64,000 nucleotides of DNA from positions 66,075,103-66,139,102 of the forward strand of contig CM057231.1 in the NCBI GenBank assembly GCA_029891385.1, written 5' to 3'. Both the position numbers and the translations under genes were made by a program. Origin of the DNA: Erythroxylum novogranatense. Taxonomy: Eukaryota; Streptophyta; Magnoliopsida; Malpighiales; Erythroxylaceae. Shown here in pieces: positions 10,274 through 20,920 of the stretch. Under the pieces are notes generated by a model. It saw only the letters and a program-made list of their open reading frames with translations. It was not told the DNA's origin and did no database searches. Position 1 is the first letter of the stretch. Every line of letters starts with the position of its first letter.

Positions 10274-13200
10274 TGTTGAACCCTCCCGGTGAGTCGCGTG
10301 CTGACGCCCCACGTGACATCTGGACGCCAAGATCTCACAAGGAGGATTCTCACCGATGGAAGAATCCTCAAATTGAATCAATTTAACGTCATCCCAACAA
10401 ACTTTACTAATATAGCTCTAATTTTCATCCAATAAAATTAATCGCCAGGGGCCATAACTAAATCTAAATTCTCGCTAAAATAAAATTCCATACCTCTCGA
10501 TTACAGAATCGAAATCGCCTCAATCGATCTTTATAGATCACGAAATCGCCTAAAACGGATTTATATCCAAATCATCACATAATCTTATCCGTAATTTCCC
10601 ACTAAAACCCGAAACTCTCATTTTACTAAAAAAGTCTATTTTTTTAACTAATGATTCAAAATCGCAAATCAGAGGTCAAAAGGGACTTTATAAGCAAAAG
10701 AGTGATAGGGAGGAAAATTGGAAAGAAAAGGAAAAAGAAAATAAAAGAAATACCCAAACGGCGTTGGCCTTGCTGCAGGACGCCAGCTCATGAGGGCGAG
10801 CCTTGCCTCTGAGGCGAATCGAACCTCGCCAGAGCGAGGCGTCGCCTGGCGAGGGTCAGTAGCTCATGAGGCGAGCCTTGCCTCGCGAGGCGAGATCGCC
10901 CGCCTCGCTAGGCGAGGCGTCGCCTCAGCGAGGCGACGCGGGCGCCCGCCTCGCTAGGCGACCTGTCGCCTCAGCGAGGCGCACAATGGCGCCCGCCCGC
11001 TAGGCGAGCCTTCCTAGCGAGGCGCCGCAGCAACATCAAACTTTTTTTTTTTTTTGAAAACCTAATAAACTCTCAACTTTGCAATCTTATAATTTTCACC
11101 CCAACCCAAATTTTGTAAAATCAGTGACCAAAGAAAGATGAAAGGAACTCTATAACTTCCTAGAAGAACTTATAAACTAACTGAGCCATTAATATGATCA
11201 TCATTGATTTTAAAGTTTCAGCCAAAACACAATTTCCTACTCGAGCCTAAACTTGAAAATTAATATCTTCTAGCACACAAGTCGAAAAATGACACATTAT
11301 ATCTCGTTAGAAAGATGAAAAGAAGGTCTACAAGCTTCATGAAGAAGACAAAATTAATTCTATCATTAAAGAGAGTAAAACACACTCAAAGTTTCAGCCT
11401 AAAACTAACCAATGAAACAGTAACTTTGCTTATATGAACAGTAACTGCCAACTTCCAAAGCTCCTAACTTTTGATTCCTAACTCCAATAACTGCAAATCA
11501 CAGCTCGTTTTAAAGATAGAAAGGTAATCTACATCTTTCATGAAGAACACAAAACCCAGATCAGTCTCTAATTGGACGAAAAGCCCTCCAAAGCTGCTGC
11601 AAAATTTCAGTGATTCTAACAGCAGCTGAAACATTTCCATTCTCGTAACTCTTTCATCCTAAGTCCAATTGAGACATATTATATGTCGTTGGAAAGCTCT
11701 AATCATTCTCTACATTTTCAAGAAGGCCATCCAAACCAATTCAAGCTTTAAACCACTTTAAAATTGAATGGAAGTTGCTGCCCAATTTCTGGAACATTGG
11801 ACAGCACCTCCCTAATTTACATCTATCCCAAATTCCTTCAATCAAACACACAACCTGCATAAAACTCAATATCTCAAGGCAGCAACACACGCCTAGGATT
11901 CTACATATTTCTCAAATCATCAAGCATTTCCACTTTTAAACATCTATTCAATTCCAAACCATAAATATACACATTTCATTCTTTCTTCTTTTGTTGTTCT
12001 CAACCATACCACAATACTTTTGCAAGAAATAAACACAAGATATGTTTCAAATCCAAAATTCTCACAAACATGTGGAATTGAATTCATACAAGGCTTTAGA
12101 GGGCATTTTGACCCGTTACATCAAAAGTAGTAAAAAGTACATAAAAGTCCAAATGCAATCTAAAGCCTATTTTTTCAAAACATAACTTCAAATACAACTT
12201 AAAACAAAACAAAGATCGAGTTGCCTCAATCCCGATCAAGGTGACTCGATTTCTCGCCGACACTGTGGATGAAAGATGGGGTGAGCTCGACGGCTCCGTG
12301 GGTAATAACTTAATAAACGAGAAATAAGCAGAAACCGTCATTCATTTTTTTCATATTCAAACAATATCACATTCATTACAAGTAATTTCACCTTACAACT
12401 ATTTTTATTTTATCGAATTTATTATTCCGAACAATTTACAACCTCCACATATCACAAAGATAACCTAGCCAATCACAAATTCACAAACAGAGTGGTTCGG
12501 GTGGATCCGAAACAGAACGAACGACACATTTCTGCAAAGCGGTCATGTGTTGTCGTGACGAATAGGAGTCCTTAAGAGGAACTCCACGGCCACTAGCGGG
12601 CAGGCGAGAGAAGCCTATAATAGACAGGTGCACCTGACTCAAACTGGACCACCACAAACCCAAAGAAAACATATAATTCACATTATTCGAAACAAATGCC
12701 TCTACGGCATTCACAAACTCCTTTTCACATAAATTACTAAAACAACGGTCTTTTTCCGAAATCACAGCTTATCGCTTTTACTTAACAAGGAATTAAACCA
12801 ACTATTCCAACATAATTTCACAAGCAAGAATATCACATACAAGTTCAAACATCAACAAGAGTAATTCTACCAAATTTCCAAGTCATTTTAACACCTTAGT
12901 TCACATTTATTATATAAACGGTAATATACCTATAAACTCAATTATTAAGGAATTACCCACCTTACTTCTTTTAGCTTTGCGACTGATCCAAAAGTCTTGT
13001 TTCTTCCTCCAGTTGCCTTAATTCACCTTCATCAAACATAATTATCCCATAAGAACATAGGATATCAAAATCTAACGATTTTAAGGATACGAAAGTGTAG
13101 AATTTAACCTATCTAACTTTACCCATAACATTTCTTAGCTCTTTAAACGAAAACCTAACCAAAAAACCTCAAAGAAATTCGAAAATCCTTACCTTAGGAC

Positions 13201-13795
13201 AAAACCCACGAAAATCTGATTTTGTTTCCAAGGAGGATTTAACTCTTCCTTTCACTTTTCTCTTGCACAAAACTCCTAAACCTCTCCTTTCCAAGCATAA
13301 AACTAAATCTCTTACTTCCTTCTTCTTCTTCTTCTTCTTCAACCAAATCTCCTCTCTCTCACAAAAATTCAAACTCCTCTCTTCCTTCTTGAAGTTTCGA
13401 AGTTTAGATAAAAGACTTAAAACTAACCTTTCTAACTTAAAAACCTACACTAAAAACGACATAGCTTCATTTGATCTCCATATACAAACTATTCTCATTT
13501 CCTTCCCCCATTCGTACGACTCTCACTTGCCTTCTTTCTTCTTTTTTTTTTTTTAATTCTTTCTTTCTCATCTAATTTCAAGTAATATGGGCTAAAAGCC
13601 CACCTTGATAAACTTAAGGCCTTAAAACCTAAACAACTTCCTAATTTAATCCTACACTAACTTATTCTTTTAATTTCTAAGAATTTCTCAAAAATTCTAA
13701 TTTTAACTAAACCCTTTCAATAAATTTCTATAAATTAAACTCTAAGTCTCAGACAAAATAAATCAAAAACGCTTAAAGCGGATCGGGGCCCAACA
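10274..13795 (-). repeat. gypsy1 right LTR (5' LTR in element sense)
   Basis: This 3.5-kb copy begins TGTTGAACCC and ends GGGGCCCAACA. It is slightly shorter than the left LTR, partly because its CpG array (about 10785-11030) is contracted. The predicted leader intron is 12263-13192. As the 5' LTR it would hold the promoter. Open frames in it (for example 13263-13556) are not supported as genes. Confidence 0.92.
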
Positions 13796-13908
13796 AGTTA
13801 TACACTTATAATCTGAAACAATTACAGGGTAGGTTTAGTTAATAATTAATTCTCCACTATGCTACAAATTTATGTCTGATTTTGACTTTTTATTAGAATT
13901 CTTGCAAG

Positions 13909-13951
13909 AATCGGTTTTGTTACTAGCATTCCATCGTTAACAAAACCGATT
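13909..13951. repeat. 14-bp inverted repeat
   Basis: AATCGGTTTTGTTA (13909-13922) and its reverse complement (13938-13951) are separated by 15 nt. The pair lies in hAT sequence between the gypsy1 insertion and the transposase gene. Confidence 0.6.
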
Positions 13952-13990
13952 ATCTAAAATAATTTAGCTTAACTTCTATGGTATTGTAGA

Positions 13991-14212
13991 TGTTTGTAAC
14001 ATTTAGAATTCTATTTTATATTAATTTCTATAATATTTAGAACTTTATTTTATATCAATTTATGGTAGTGATAATTTTTATAATATTTAGAACTCTATTT
14101 TATATCAATTTTTAACATTTAGAACTTTATTTCATATCAATTTCGTAACATTTAAACCTCTATTTCATTTCAATTTCGTAATATTTAGAACTCTATTTCG
14201 TATCAATTTCGA
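13991..14212. repeat. Imperfect tandem repeat (~30-34-bp unit)
   Basis: About six or seven units of the pattern AACATTTAGAACTCTATTT followed by ATATCAATTTC occur in a row. They lie just upstream of the hAT transposase start, probably in its 5' leader or promoter. Confidence 0.7.
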
Positions 14213-14361
14213 CTTTGATAGTTTAGTTATATATACTCTTTCAACTATTCAATTTGTTGATCTAAAGTAGCAATATTGAAAACTATCAATATTTAGATGC
14301 ATACTTTTGCCCTAACAGTAGTATACCTAATTATTTTTTTTACTTTTTAGGTTAAATCATA

Positions 14362-16537
14362 ATGGAAAATATAGAGTCATCCTCTACTCGTGGTAAGTCC
14401 GATCCAGCATGGAATTATTTTTCTTCCTCTCAAGAATCTGATGGGAATGTCCAATATAATTGTATGTTTTGTGGTAGAATATTTAAAGGGGGAGGAATTT
14501 TTAGAATGAAAGAACATCTTGCTGGTGTTAAGGGTAATATTGCTCCTTGCAAAAAAGTGTCACTTGATGTGCGTGATACGACTGGAAAATATTTGCAGCA
14601 ACAAGTAAAAAAGAAAAAGGAAAATAAAGAGGCTCATGATATATCTTTTGGAGATGATGAAACACCACAAGCATTAGATAAAGGAAAAGAAGAGCTACTA
14701 TTGACATAGATTCATATTTTCTCCAAGAACTACTCCGGTTCTCACTAGTCTAAAAGTTTGATGGTTGATAAGGATGTTGTTTTGAGATGTAAAAGAGCAT
14801 GGGCTAGATGGTTCTATCATTCATGTATTCCTTTAAATGCTTTAAATTCACCATATTTTCAAGAAGCAATTGATGCTACAACAATGAATAGGCCCAGATT
14901 TAAGGCACCATCTTATTATAAGTCATGTGTCTTTGCTTCAAGATTTAAAAAGAATGTCGCTTAATCAGGATACATATAAATCTTGTTGGGAATCAACGGA
15001 TGCACTATTATGGCGATGGGTGGACTGATCAAATACAAAGAACCTTGATTAATTTCTTGGTTTATTGTAATATGGGAACAACTTTTATCAAGTCTGTTGA
15101 TGCTTCGACATGGTAAAAGTGGTAATGCTTTATCTGAATTATTCTCTGAAATTGTCGAGTTGGTTGGACCAAAGAATGTCAGGCATTTTGTAACAGATAA
15201 CGCAGACTAATTATGTATCACCGGGCACTTATTACAATCAAAGTATGGGCATAATTATTGGTCTCCATGTGCTGCTCATTGTATAAATCTTATTTTAAAA
15301 GATATTGGTGGTATGGATCATATTTCTAGTCTTGCTTTACGCGCATCTAAGATCACAATTTTTGTGTATAATCATGTCACATTTTTGTCTTGGTTAAGAA
15401 AGCAAGAAGATTGGGTTGAGATCGTGCGTCCCGCTGCTACCAAGTTTGCAACTACATTTATTACTTTGAAAAGTATTTATCAACATAAACATCAACTTCA
15501 AAATTTGGTGACAAGTAAACACTTTTCAAGTCATAAATTATCAAAGAGTGAAAAAGGAAAAGAAGTTTGCGCCATTATTCTAGATAATAAATTTTGGGAT
15601 ACTTGCTTGATCATTGTGAAGATCAGGCTCGCTTATAAGGTTGTTGAGGATTGTTGACTCGGATGAGAAGCCATCTTTGGGGTATATATATGATGGTATG
15701 TATAGAGCTCGCAAAACAATTACAGATCTTTTTAAAGGGAATGAGAGATTATACAAGCCTTATATAGATATTATTGATCGACGATGAGATAAGCATCTTA
15801 CTCAAAGGATCCACTTAGTACCTTATTTTCTCAATCCTTATTGCTTTTATAGTGGAGAAGTATGTACAAGTAATATTATGGGAGGTTTGTTTGATGTGAT
15901 TGAATGCAAAGGTATTTTTTCTGGTGAAGAGCAATCATGTTTATAAATGAAATTAAGATATATCGTGAAGGTTTAGAGAGTTTTGCTAGACCATCAGCGA
16001 AGAGAGAACTGATGATGAAAAAATGCAGCCAGTAAGTTTTATACTTTTAAATTTTAATTCATTAATATATATTTTATCATAAATATTAATTTAAAATGCG
16101 ATGAGTGGTGGAGATTATTCTATGACGATGCTCCAACATCGAGAAAACTCGCTATTAGGTTACTCACCAAACAACTTCGCATCGAGTTGTGAACGTAATT
16201 GGAGTGTTTTTGAACGTATTCATACAAAGAAACGTAATCGTTTAGAACATCAAAGACTTAATGACCTTGTTTACGTTACTTATAATCTGCGAATAAAGAA
16301 CAGGTATTTTATATTTTTGTTTTTATTTCAATAATTTTATTTTTGTTCTTGACTTTATAATTGCTCTATTATGTGTTCAGAGCGCTTAATAAAAAGAGAA
16401 CGTATGATCCAATTGATATTGATTATATTGAACATACTGATTTTTGGATCGAAGAAGAAGAATCATCGCCTGATCATGATTATAATGAACTTGAAATGAT
16501 CATTTATGAAGAACGTGCATTAAATCACAACAAATGA
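14362..16537 (+). pseudogene. hAT transposase (BED finger, DUF659-like, hATC), degenerate
   Basis: The first frame (14362-14706) starts MENIESSS and carries a BED-type zinc finger: CMFC near residues 34-37, then EHLAG near residue 52 and a cysteine near residue 62. A second piece (14758-14964) matches the conserved ARWFYHSCIPLNALNSPYF region of the plant transposase core. A third (15313-15657) carries the RPAATKFATTFITL motif. The C-terminal dimerisation domain is at about 16105-16300: WWRLFYDDAPTSRKLAIR in one frame, then CERNWSVFE and HTKKRNRLEHQRLND in the next. A probable intron at about 16034-16104 precedes it and another (about 16303-16379) follows. The stop is at 16535. Several stops and frameshifts make it non-functional. 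Confidence 0.88.
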
Positions 16538-16936
16538 ATTAAGAACATCTACGATGGTCGGTTTATATCTTATTTTGATTATATTTAAGTTAAAATTATC
16601 TTGTATTACAAGTTTACAATTGAGAATAATTTCATACGTTACTAATTTGTAATTTATTTTAATGCATAGAAGAAATGGATGCAAATACTTTGGATGAAAG
16701 CGTAGTTATTTAATCTTTAAATAGCGTTGGAGAATTTGGAGCTTTTGATTTGATGAGACCCAACCTCCTTCGAAATACAATTTTCTCTTAAATGTTATTT
16801 TAAGTTTTATATTGGACTCATATTTATTTATTTTAATTCATTAGATAATAAAAAACATTGGTTTATTTTTCATTTCAATAAAATATTTTATTTTTATTTA
16901 TTCTTATAAAATTTTCATCTTATTTATTATATTCCG

Positions 16937-17026
16937 ATTTGATAACGGTTTACTACCGGTTGAACCTCTAAATCTTAAACTTTTTCTTTGACCGGTTCGA
17001 TGTCCGGTCTGATTTTTAAAACATCG
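16937..17026. repeat. hAT right terminal and subterminal repeats
   Basis: Motifs ACCGGTT and GTCCGGT are clustered here, and the terminus reads TTTTTAAAACATCG. It is the imperfect inverted partner of the left end at 917. The 8-bp duplication GAGAATTG follows at 17027-17034. Confidence 0.65.
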
Positions 17027-17101
17027 GAGAATTGACGGGACTATATACTCTAGCAATAGGCATGTCCGAATTCCTAAAGTCTCGACTTTTGTCTGTTCAT
17101 G

Positions 17102-17108
17102 TATAAAT
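17102..17108 (+). promoter_or_regulatory. TATA box of the Nudix gene
   Basis: TATAAAT lies 77 nt upstream of the first ATG (17179), which would put the transcription start near 17130-17140 with a leader of about 45 nt. It sits about 75 bp from the hAT right end, so the transposon has replaced everything beyond the core promoter. A second TATAAA at 17174 overlaps the start codon region and is too close to serve for that ATG. Confidence 0.5.
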
Positions 17109-17178
17109 CAGCCACCCTTCTCCAGTATTCTGCTAAGTCTTTTTGTTTCCAATTAGAAAAACACTTCTCTTTCTATAA

Positions 17179-19812
17179 ATGGTCGTAAGAATCACTTCAT
17201 TGTTTGATCTGTCAGTAAAATCAATTGCCGAGAGAATCCGGCGAAATCGACTCTTTGCGCTTTTAGATAGGACATGCAACGGTTCATCATCTTCTTCGTC
17301 TACAATTACATTTTCTCACTGGTTTTGGAGGTATGACTGGCCCGCTTTTTTCTGCTTTTCTGAAATTTGAGGAATTATTTTAAGCCAATAAAAACTCCAA
17401 GCAAAGGAGTAAATAATCCAATATTACTTTCTTGTATCATGCTAGATAGAGGCAATTACTCATTTCTAAATTGTGTGGAGCTGCCGTTTCAAATTACCCT
17501 TTTGTGTAGTTTGATCGAGCTGTTCTCTTGGAAAAGTTTTTGTCTTTTCGTCTTGAATCAATACCCATTTGCCCCTGCTAATAATAGGGGTAAAGTGCCT
17601 GGTTTAATTTTATTATGCTTGCTGCTTGCCTGGTAATAATTTTGGCTGATGATCTGCCAATTTGGGTACCTATATAATCACCATTGAAGGAACTCAGAAA
17701 AGAAGATAGGAAAACTTTAGGCCTTGTATCCCAACACCCTTCTAATCCCCACCAAATGCTCCTCCTTATGTGCAAGACAAAGACCTCAGTACAGTAACTG
17801 GGTTTTATAGGCTGGACACCTAATGAATCCACCTTAGTAATTTGTAACTAGCTATACGCCTGTTGATCCCTTTAGGTTGCATTTCTCGTCCAATACGAGT
17901 CAATAGTTTTTTTCCCCCCCTTCTTAGTGCCTAAAATTTGGAAGTAGTTATTTAATTTGCTTTGGCTTATGTGTGGGTTGATGGGTAGTTTTCTCTAATT
18001 CCTTTACTTTGCCCCAGAAGGACTTCACTCACCGTGAGAAACATGTCATCTTCCACAAGTTCATTGTCAGCTGAGGCCCGGACCACACCACATAATGATG
18101 TTGGACAAATTGAATTACTCACAGCAGTTGAGGATTCCTATGATGGAGTTACGATAGACATGAAGGAGCATATGGACTCTCAGGTTTTTATCCCTTTACT
18201 TAGAGCTTCCTTGTCAAAATGGAGACAACAGGTACATTTTCATTATTTATTATCTTTTTCTGATCTTCCACTTGATGATTATGTGGCCTGGAGAAGTATA
18301 TTATAAGTCATGATTTATATTGTCTAGGGGAAGAAAGGAGTTTGGATCAAATTGCCTCTTGGACTTGCTCATCTCGTCAAACCTGTTGTTCAGGTAACAT
18401 AATATTATTGCATATAGCAGTTTTGCGTCAGCTAATAGAATTAGTTAACTAGAAAGAGCTGATATTCAATTTTGGTCATTATGAATTTCATGTTAATATT
18501 ATCCACATAGGAAGGATTTTGGTATCATCATGCTGAAACAGATTATTTGATGCTGGTACGTTGGCTACCTGACACTCCTGTTACTCTTCCAGTAAATGCC
18601 TCGCATCGCGTGGGCATTGGAGCATTTGTGATGAATAACAAGGGGCAGGTACTTGACAGTATTTGATTCAATTTTGAGATTCCCCTCATGATTTTGCATC
18701 TAAGATCTATTCCCTATCTTTTGATAACCAGCTTTGGATCAAGGAATTTGTTATGGCATGCTTATTCTAAAGTCAACTGTTATTTCATTTGTAGGTTCTC
18801 GTAGTTAAGGAGAAGAACGGTGGATTTAAAGGTAAAGGAGTGTGGAAGTTACCCACTGGAGTAGTTAACGAGGTGAGTCTGCCAGCTGAATCAGAGTTTA
18901 TGCTGTTTTCCATAATAAATTGATATTTACGTTCACCTACAGGGAGAGGACATATGCATAGCAGCAATTCGGGAAGTCAAAGAAGAAACAGGGGTGAGTA
19001 GCAGATCCCAAATCACGACTTGTCAATTTGGAAGAAGAAGTTGTAAATTGGAAAACGTGTTTGTTCCTTGTTTCCAACTGTTTTCCCGATATCTTTTTAT
19101 CAGATTGATGCTGACTTTGTCGAAATTCTGGCATTCAGGTAATCATTTTGCTTGTTGTTCATTAGTAATTCCACTTTCCATACATTTTATAAACTATAGT
19201 AATATGCAGCATGTAAACTTGTAGTTAATCCTCCTGGTTACTTGGTAATGGAGGAATATGCACTTAAATTGCAGTACAGCTCTTGTTGTGACTCTGACAA
19301 GCTTTATGTTCCTCTGAACTCTGAACTGCCCATAATTTCATTTTATGCAGGCAAAGCCACCAGTCTTTCTTTATGAAATCAGATCTATTTTTTGTCTGCA
19401 TGTTACAGCCACGCCATTTTGACATCAAAAAGCAAGATTCAGAGATTGAAGATGCCCAGGTATTCGTCATAATTTCATAGATCAGTGATATACGTATCTG
19501 TCTGAAGTTGAACTTATTATGTCTTATGTGCGTGGCCTAATTTTAAATACACACCTGTTTGAAGTATGTATTTGTGTAAATAATCACAACATGTTGTGCT
19601 CTTTGGTCATTTTGTTCTGTCAGTGGATGGCAATCAGTGACTACGTGAACCAGCCATATAATAAAGGACATCAGCTCTTCAAGTATATTGCTGAAATATG
19701 CAAGATTAAGTCGGAGAAGGAATATTCTGGGTTTTCCGCAGTTCCTACATCCACAGCTTCAGGAAAACTTTCCTATTTGTACTGTAATGACAGAGATCTC
19801 AGTAAGCTCTGA
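17179..19812 (+). CDS. Nudix hydrolase, plant NUDT2/NUDT10-like, nine exons
   Basis: Predicted exons are 17179-17330, 18018-18231, 18328-18393, 18511-18648, 18795-18872, 18943-18993, 19104-19138, 19351-19459 and 19624-19812. All introns are GT-AG and the frame stays open for 343 residues. The complete Nudix box spans residues 212-234 (G212, E218, R226-E227, E230-E231, G233), the divalent-metal site that cleaves nucleoside diphosphates linked to another group. The upstream GKKGVWIKLP and EGFWYHHAE segments and the SDLFFVCML strand are typical of the plant NUDT2/5/6/7/10 group, whose members hydrolyse ADP-ribose and NADH. The tail resembles NUDT2 (YLYCNDRDL). A shorter 284-residue form could start at 18043 (MSSSTSSL); the longer start adds 59 basic, serine-rich residues that may be a targeting peptide. 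No lesion is visible. Confidence 0.9.
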
Positions 19813-20379
19813 GCTAACCAAAGGGGTTGTACGACTACTTTTATGTTTCTTCTCCTAAACGATACATATACATTCCTTATCAACCTTATATATCTCAAGC
19901 TACATAGGAACAATGAAATCAGAAATTCTTACAACTATACTTTTGTTATGTGATGCTGAGCTATTTTTGTGCATTTTGCAAAGGGTTCATCAATTTTCAG
20001 GTCTTTTCGTTTGGTTTTCTTATTAATTTAAATTGGGTTCATTATGGTCAAGCGTATTCAACTCATCATTGGTCTGCATTTGTATTTTCAAGTCCAGCTG
20101 AGGAAATCCCCAAGTTGAAGTCTAGCTAATCTTTAATAACCTAATTCGCCTATATGTAAATAACTGTAAACGTTGAAGCTGCTGTGAGGAAACATCACCC
20201 AAATGGCCATGTTTCTCCACTGACGAAACCGGAGGGAATGCAAGATTTTGCCCATACTCGTAACTGAAATGGCCGAAGGAAGTGGTGAAATTTTTTCAAA
20301 CAGTCGAACTCCCAGTAAAGCTAGTGAGCACCTACTATGAATTCCACTTGTTTGCTCATTGACTTATATATTTAGTAAT
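19813..20379. other. 3' flank of the Nudix gene
   Basis: No gene is seen. The first few hundred bases probably hold the 3' UTR. I could not point to a clear AATAAA signal, which is common in plants. The left boundary of the PIF/Harbinger duplication follows at 20380. Confidence 0.45.
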
Positions 20380-20531
20380 CATACACTTGGCCAACTTATT
20401 AAGAGATCGTTTGGTTCTACTTCTGTTTTTTTGTTGTTTTTTATTTTTATTTTTTCATACACTTGGCCAACTTATTAAGAGATCGTTTAGTTCCACTTCT
20501 ATTTTTCTGTTATTTTTATTTTATTTTTCTA
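20380..20531. repeat. 76-bp tandem duplication across the Harbinger left end
   Basis: Two copies (20380-20455 and 20456-20531) share CATACACTTGGCC and then TTATTAAGAGATCG. Each unit contains both flank and the terminal sequence of the element, so the duplication probably arose after insertion. Confidence 0.75.
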
Positions 20532-20920
20532 GAAAATGAAAATCCGTTTGGTTAAGATTTGTAATATAAAATTGAAAATAAAAATCTATTTGGTTGAAAT
20601 TTTTAATAAAAACTAAAAACAAAAACATGTTTGATTTTTATTATCATGTTTCTATTTTTTGTAATGATACTCTTATGTGTAATAATTATAATGTAATACA
20701 TTATATTTTAAATTAATTAATTAGCATTATAGCCAAAATTAAATATATGCAAAATAAATATTATTAAAAAATTGCACATTAATTGTATATAATAAAATTA
20801 CATAAATTAGAAATTATATTAAGTTGTTCTAATCAATAATATATGTCCATCATACTATAATTTTAAAACATAATAGCACTATTATTTATAAAAGAAACAT
20901 AAAGAAATAACATAATCACT

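Larger units (their letters stand above)
1852..13795 (-). mobile_element. Ty3/gypsy chromovirus-like LTR retrotransposon ('gypsy1')
   Basis: This is a full-length but coding-dead element read on the minus strand. It is flanked by the perfect 5-bp duplication AGTTA (1847-1851 and 13796-13800). The LTRs (1852-5460 and 10274-13795) begin TGTTG and end CAACA. The primer site next to the right LTR (about 10256-10269) reads TGGTATCGAGC on the minus strand, close to the tRNA-iMet type TGGTATCAGAGC. A polypurine tract, AAGGGGAGAAA, abuts the left LTR. Gag, protease, reverse transcriptase, RNase H and integrase follow in the order diagnostic of Ty3/gypsy. It inserted into the hAT element. Confidence 0.93.
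917..17026 (+). mobile_element. hAT DNA transposon, host of a nested gypsy element
   Basis: The element has imperfect terminal inverted repeats. The left end begins CAATGATGTTAAAACC and continues with ACCGG-rich subterminal repeats. The right end, read in reverse complement, begins CGATGTTTTAAAAATC and continues into ACCGGAC. The flanking 8 bp match at 7 of 8 positions: GGGAATTG at 909-916 and GAGAATTG at 17027-17034, the duplication length typical of hAT. Without the nested retrotransposon (1852-13795 plus its 5-bp duplication) the element is about 4.2 kb. It encodes a broken BED-finger transposase at 14362-16537. Its right end lies about 75 bp upstream of the Nudix TATA box. Confidence 0.82.

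Noticed and set aside
17367..17832. Short frames in the first Nudix intron
   Set aside because: They fall between a good donor (17331) and acceptor (18017) that join coding exons in frame.
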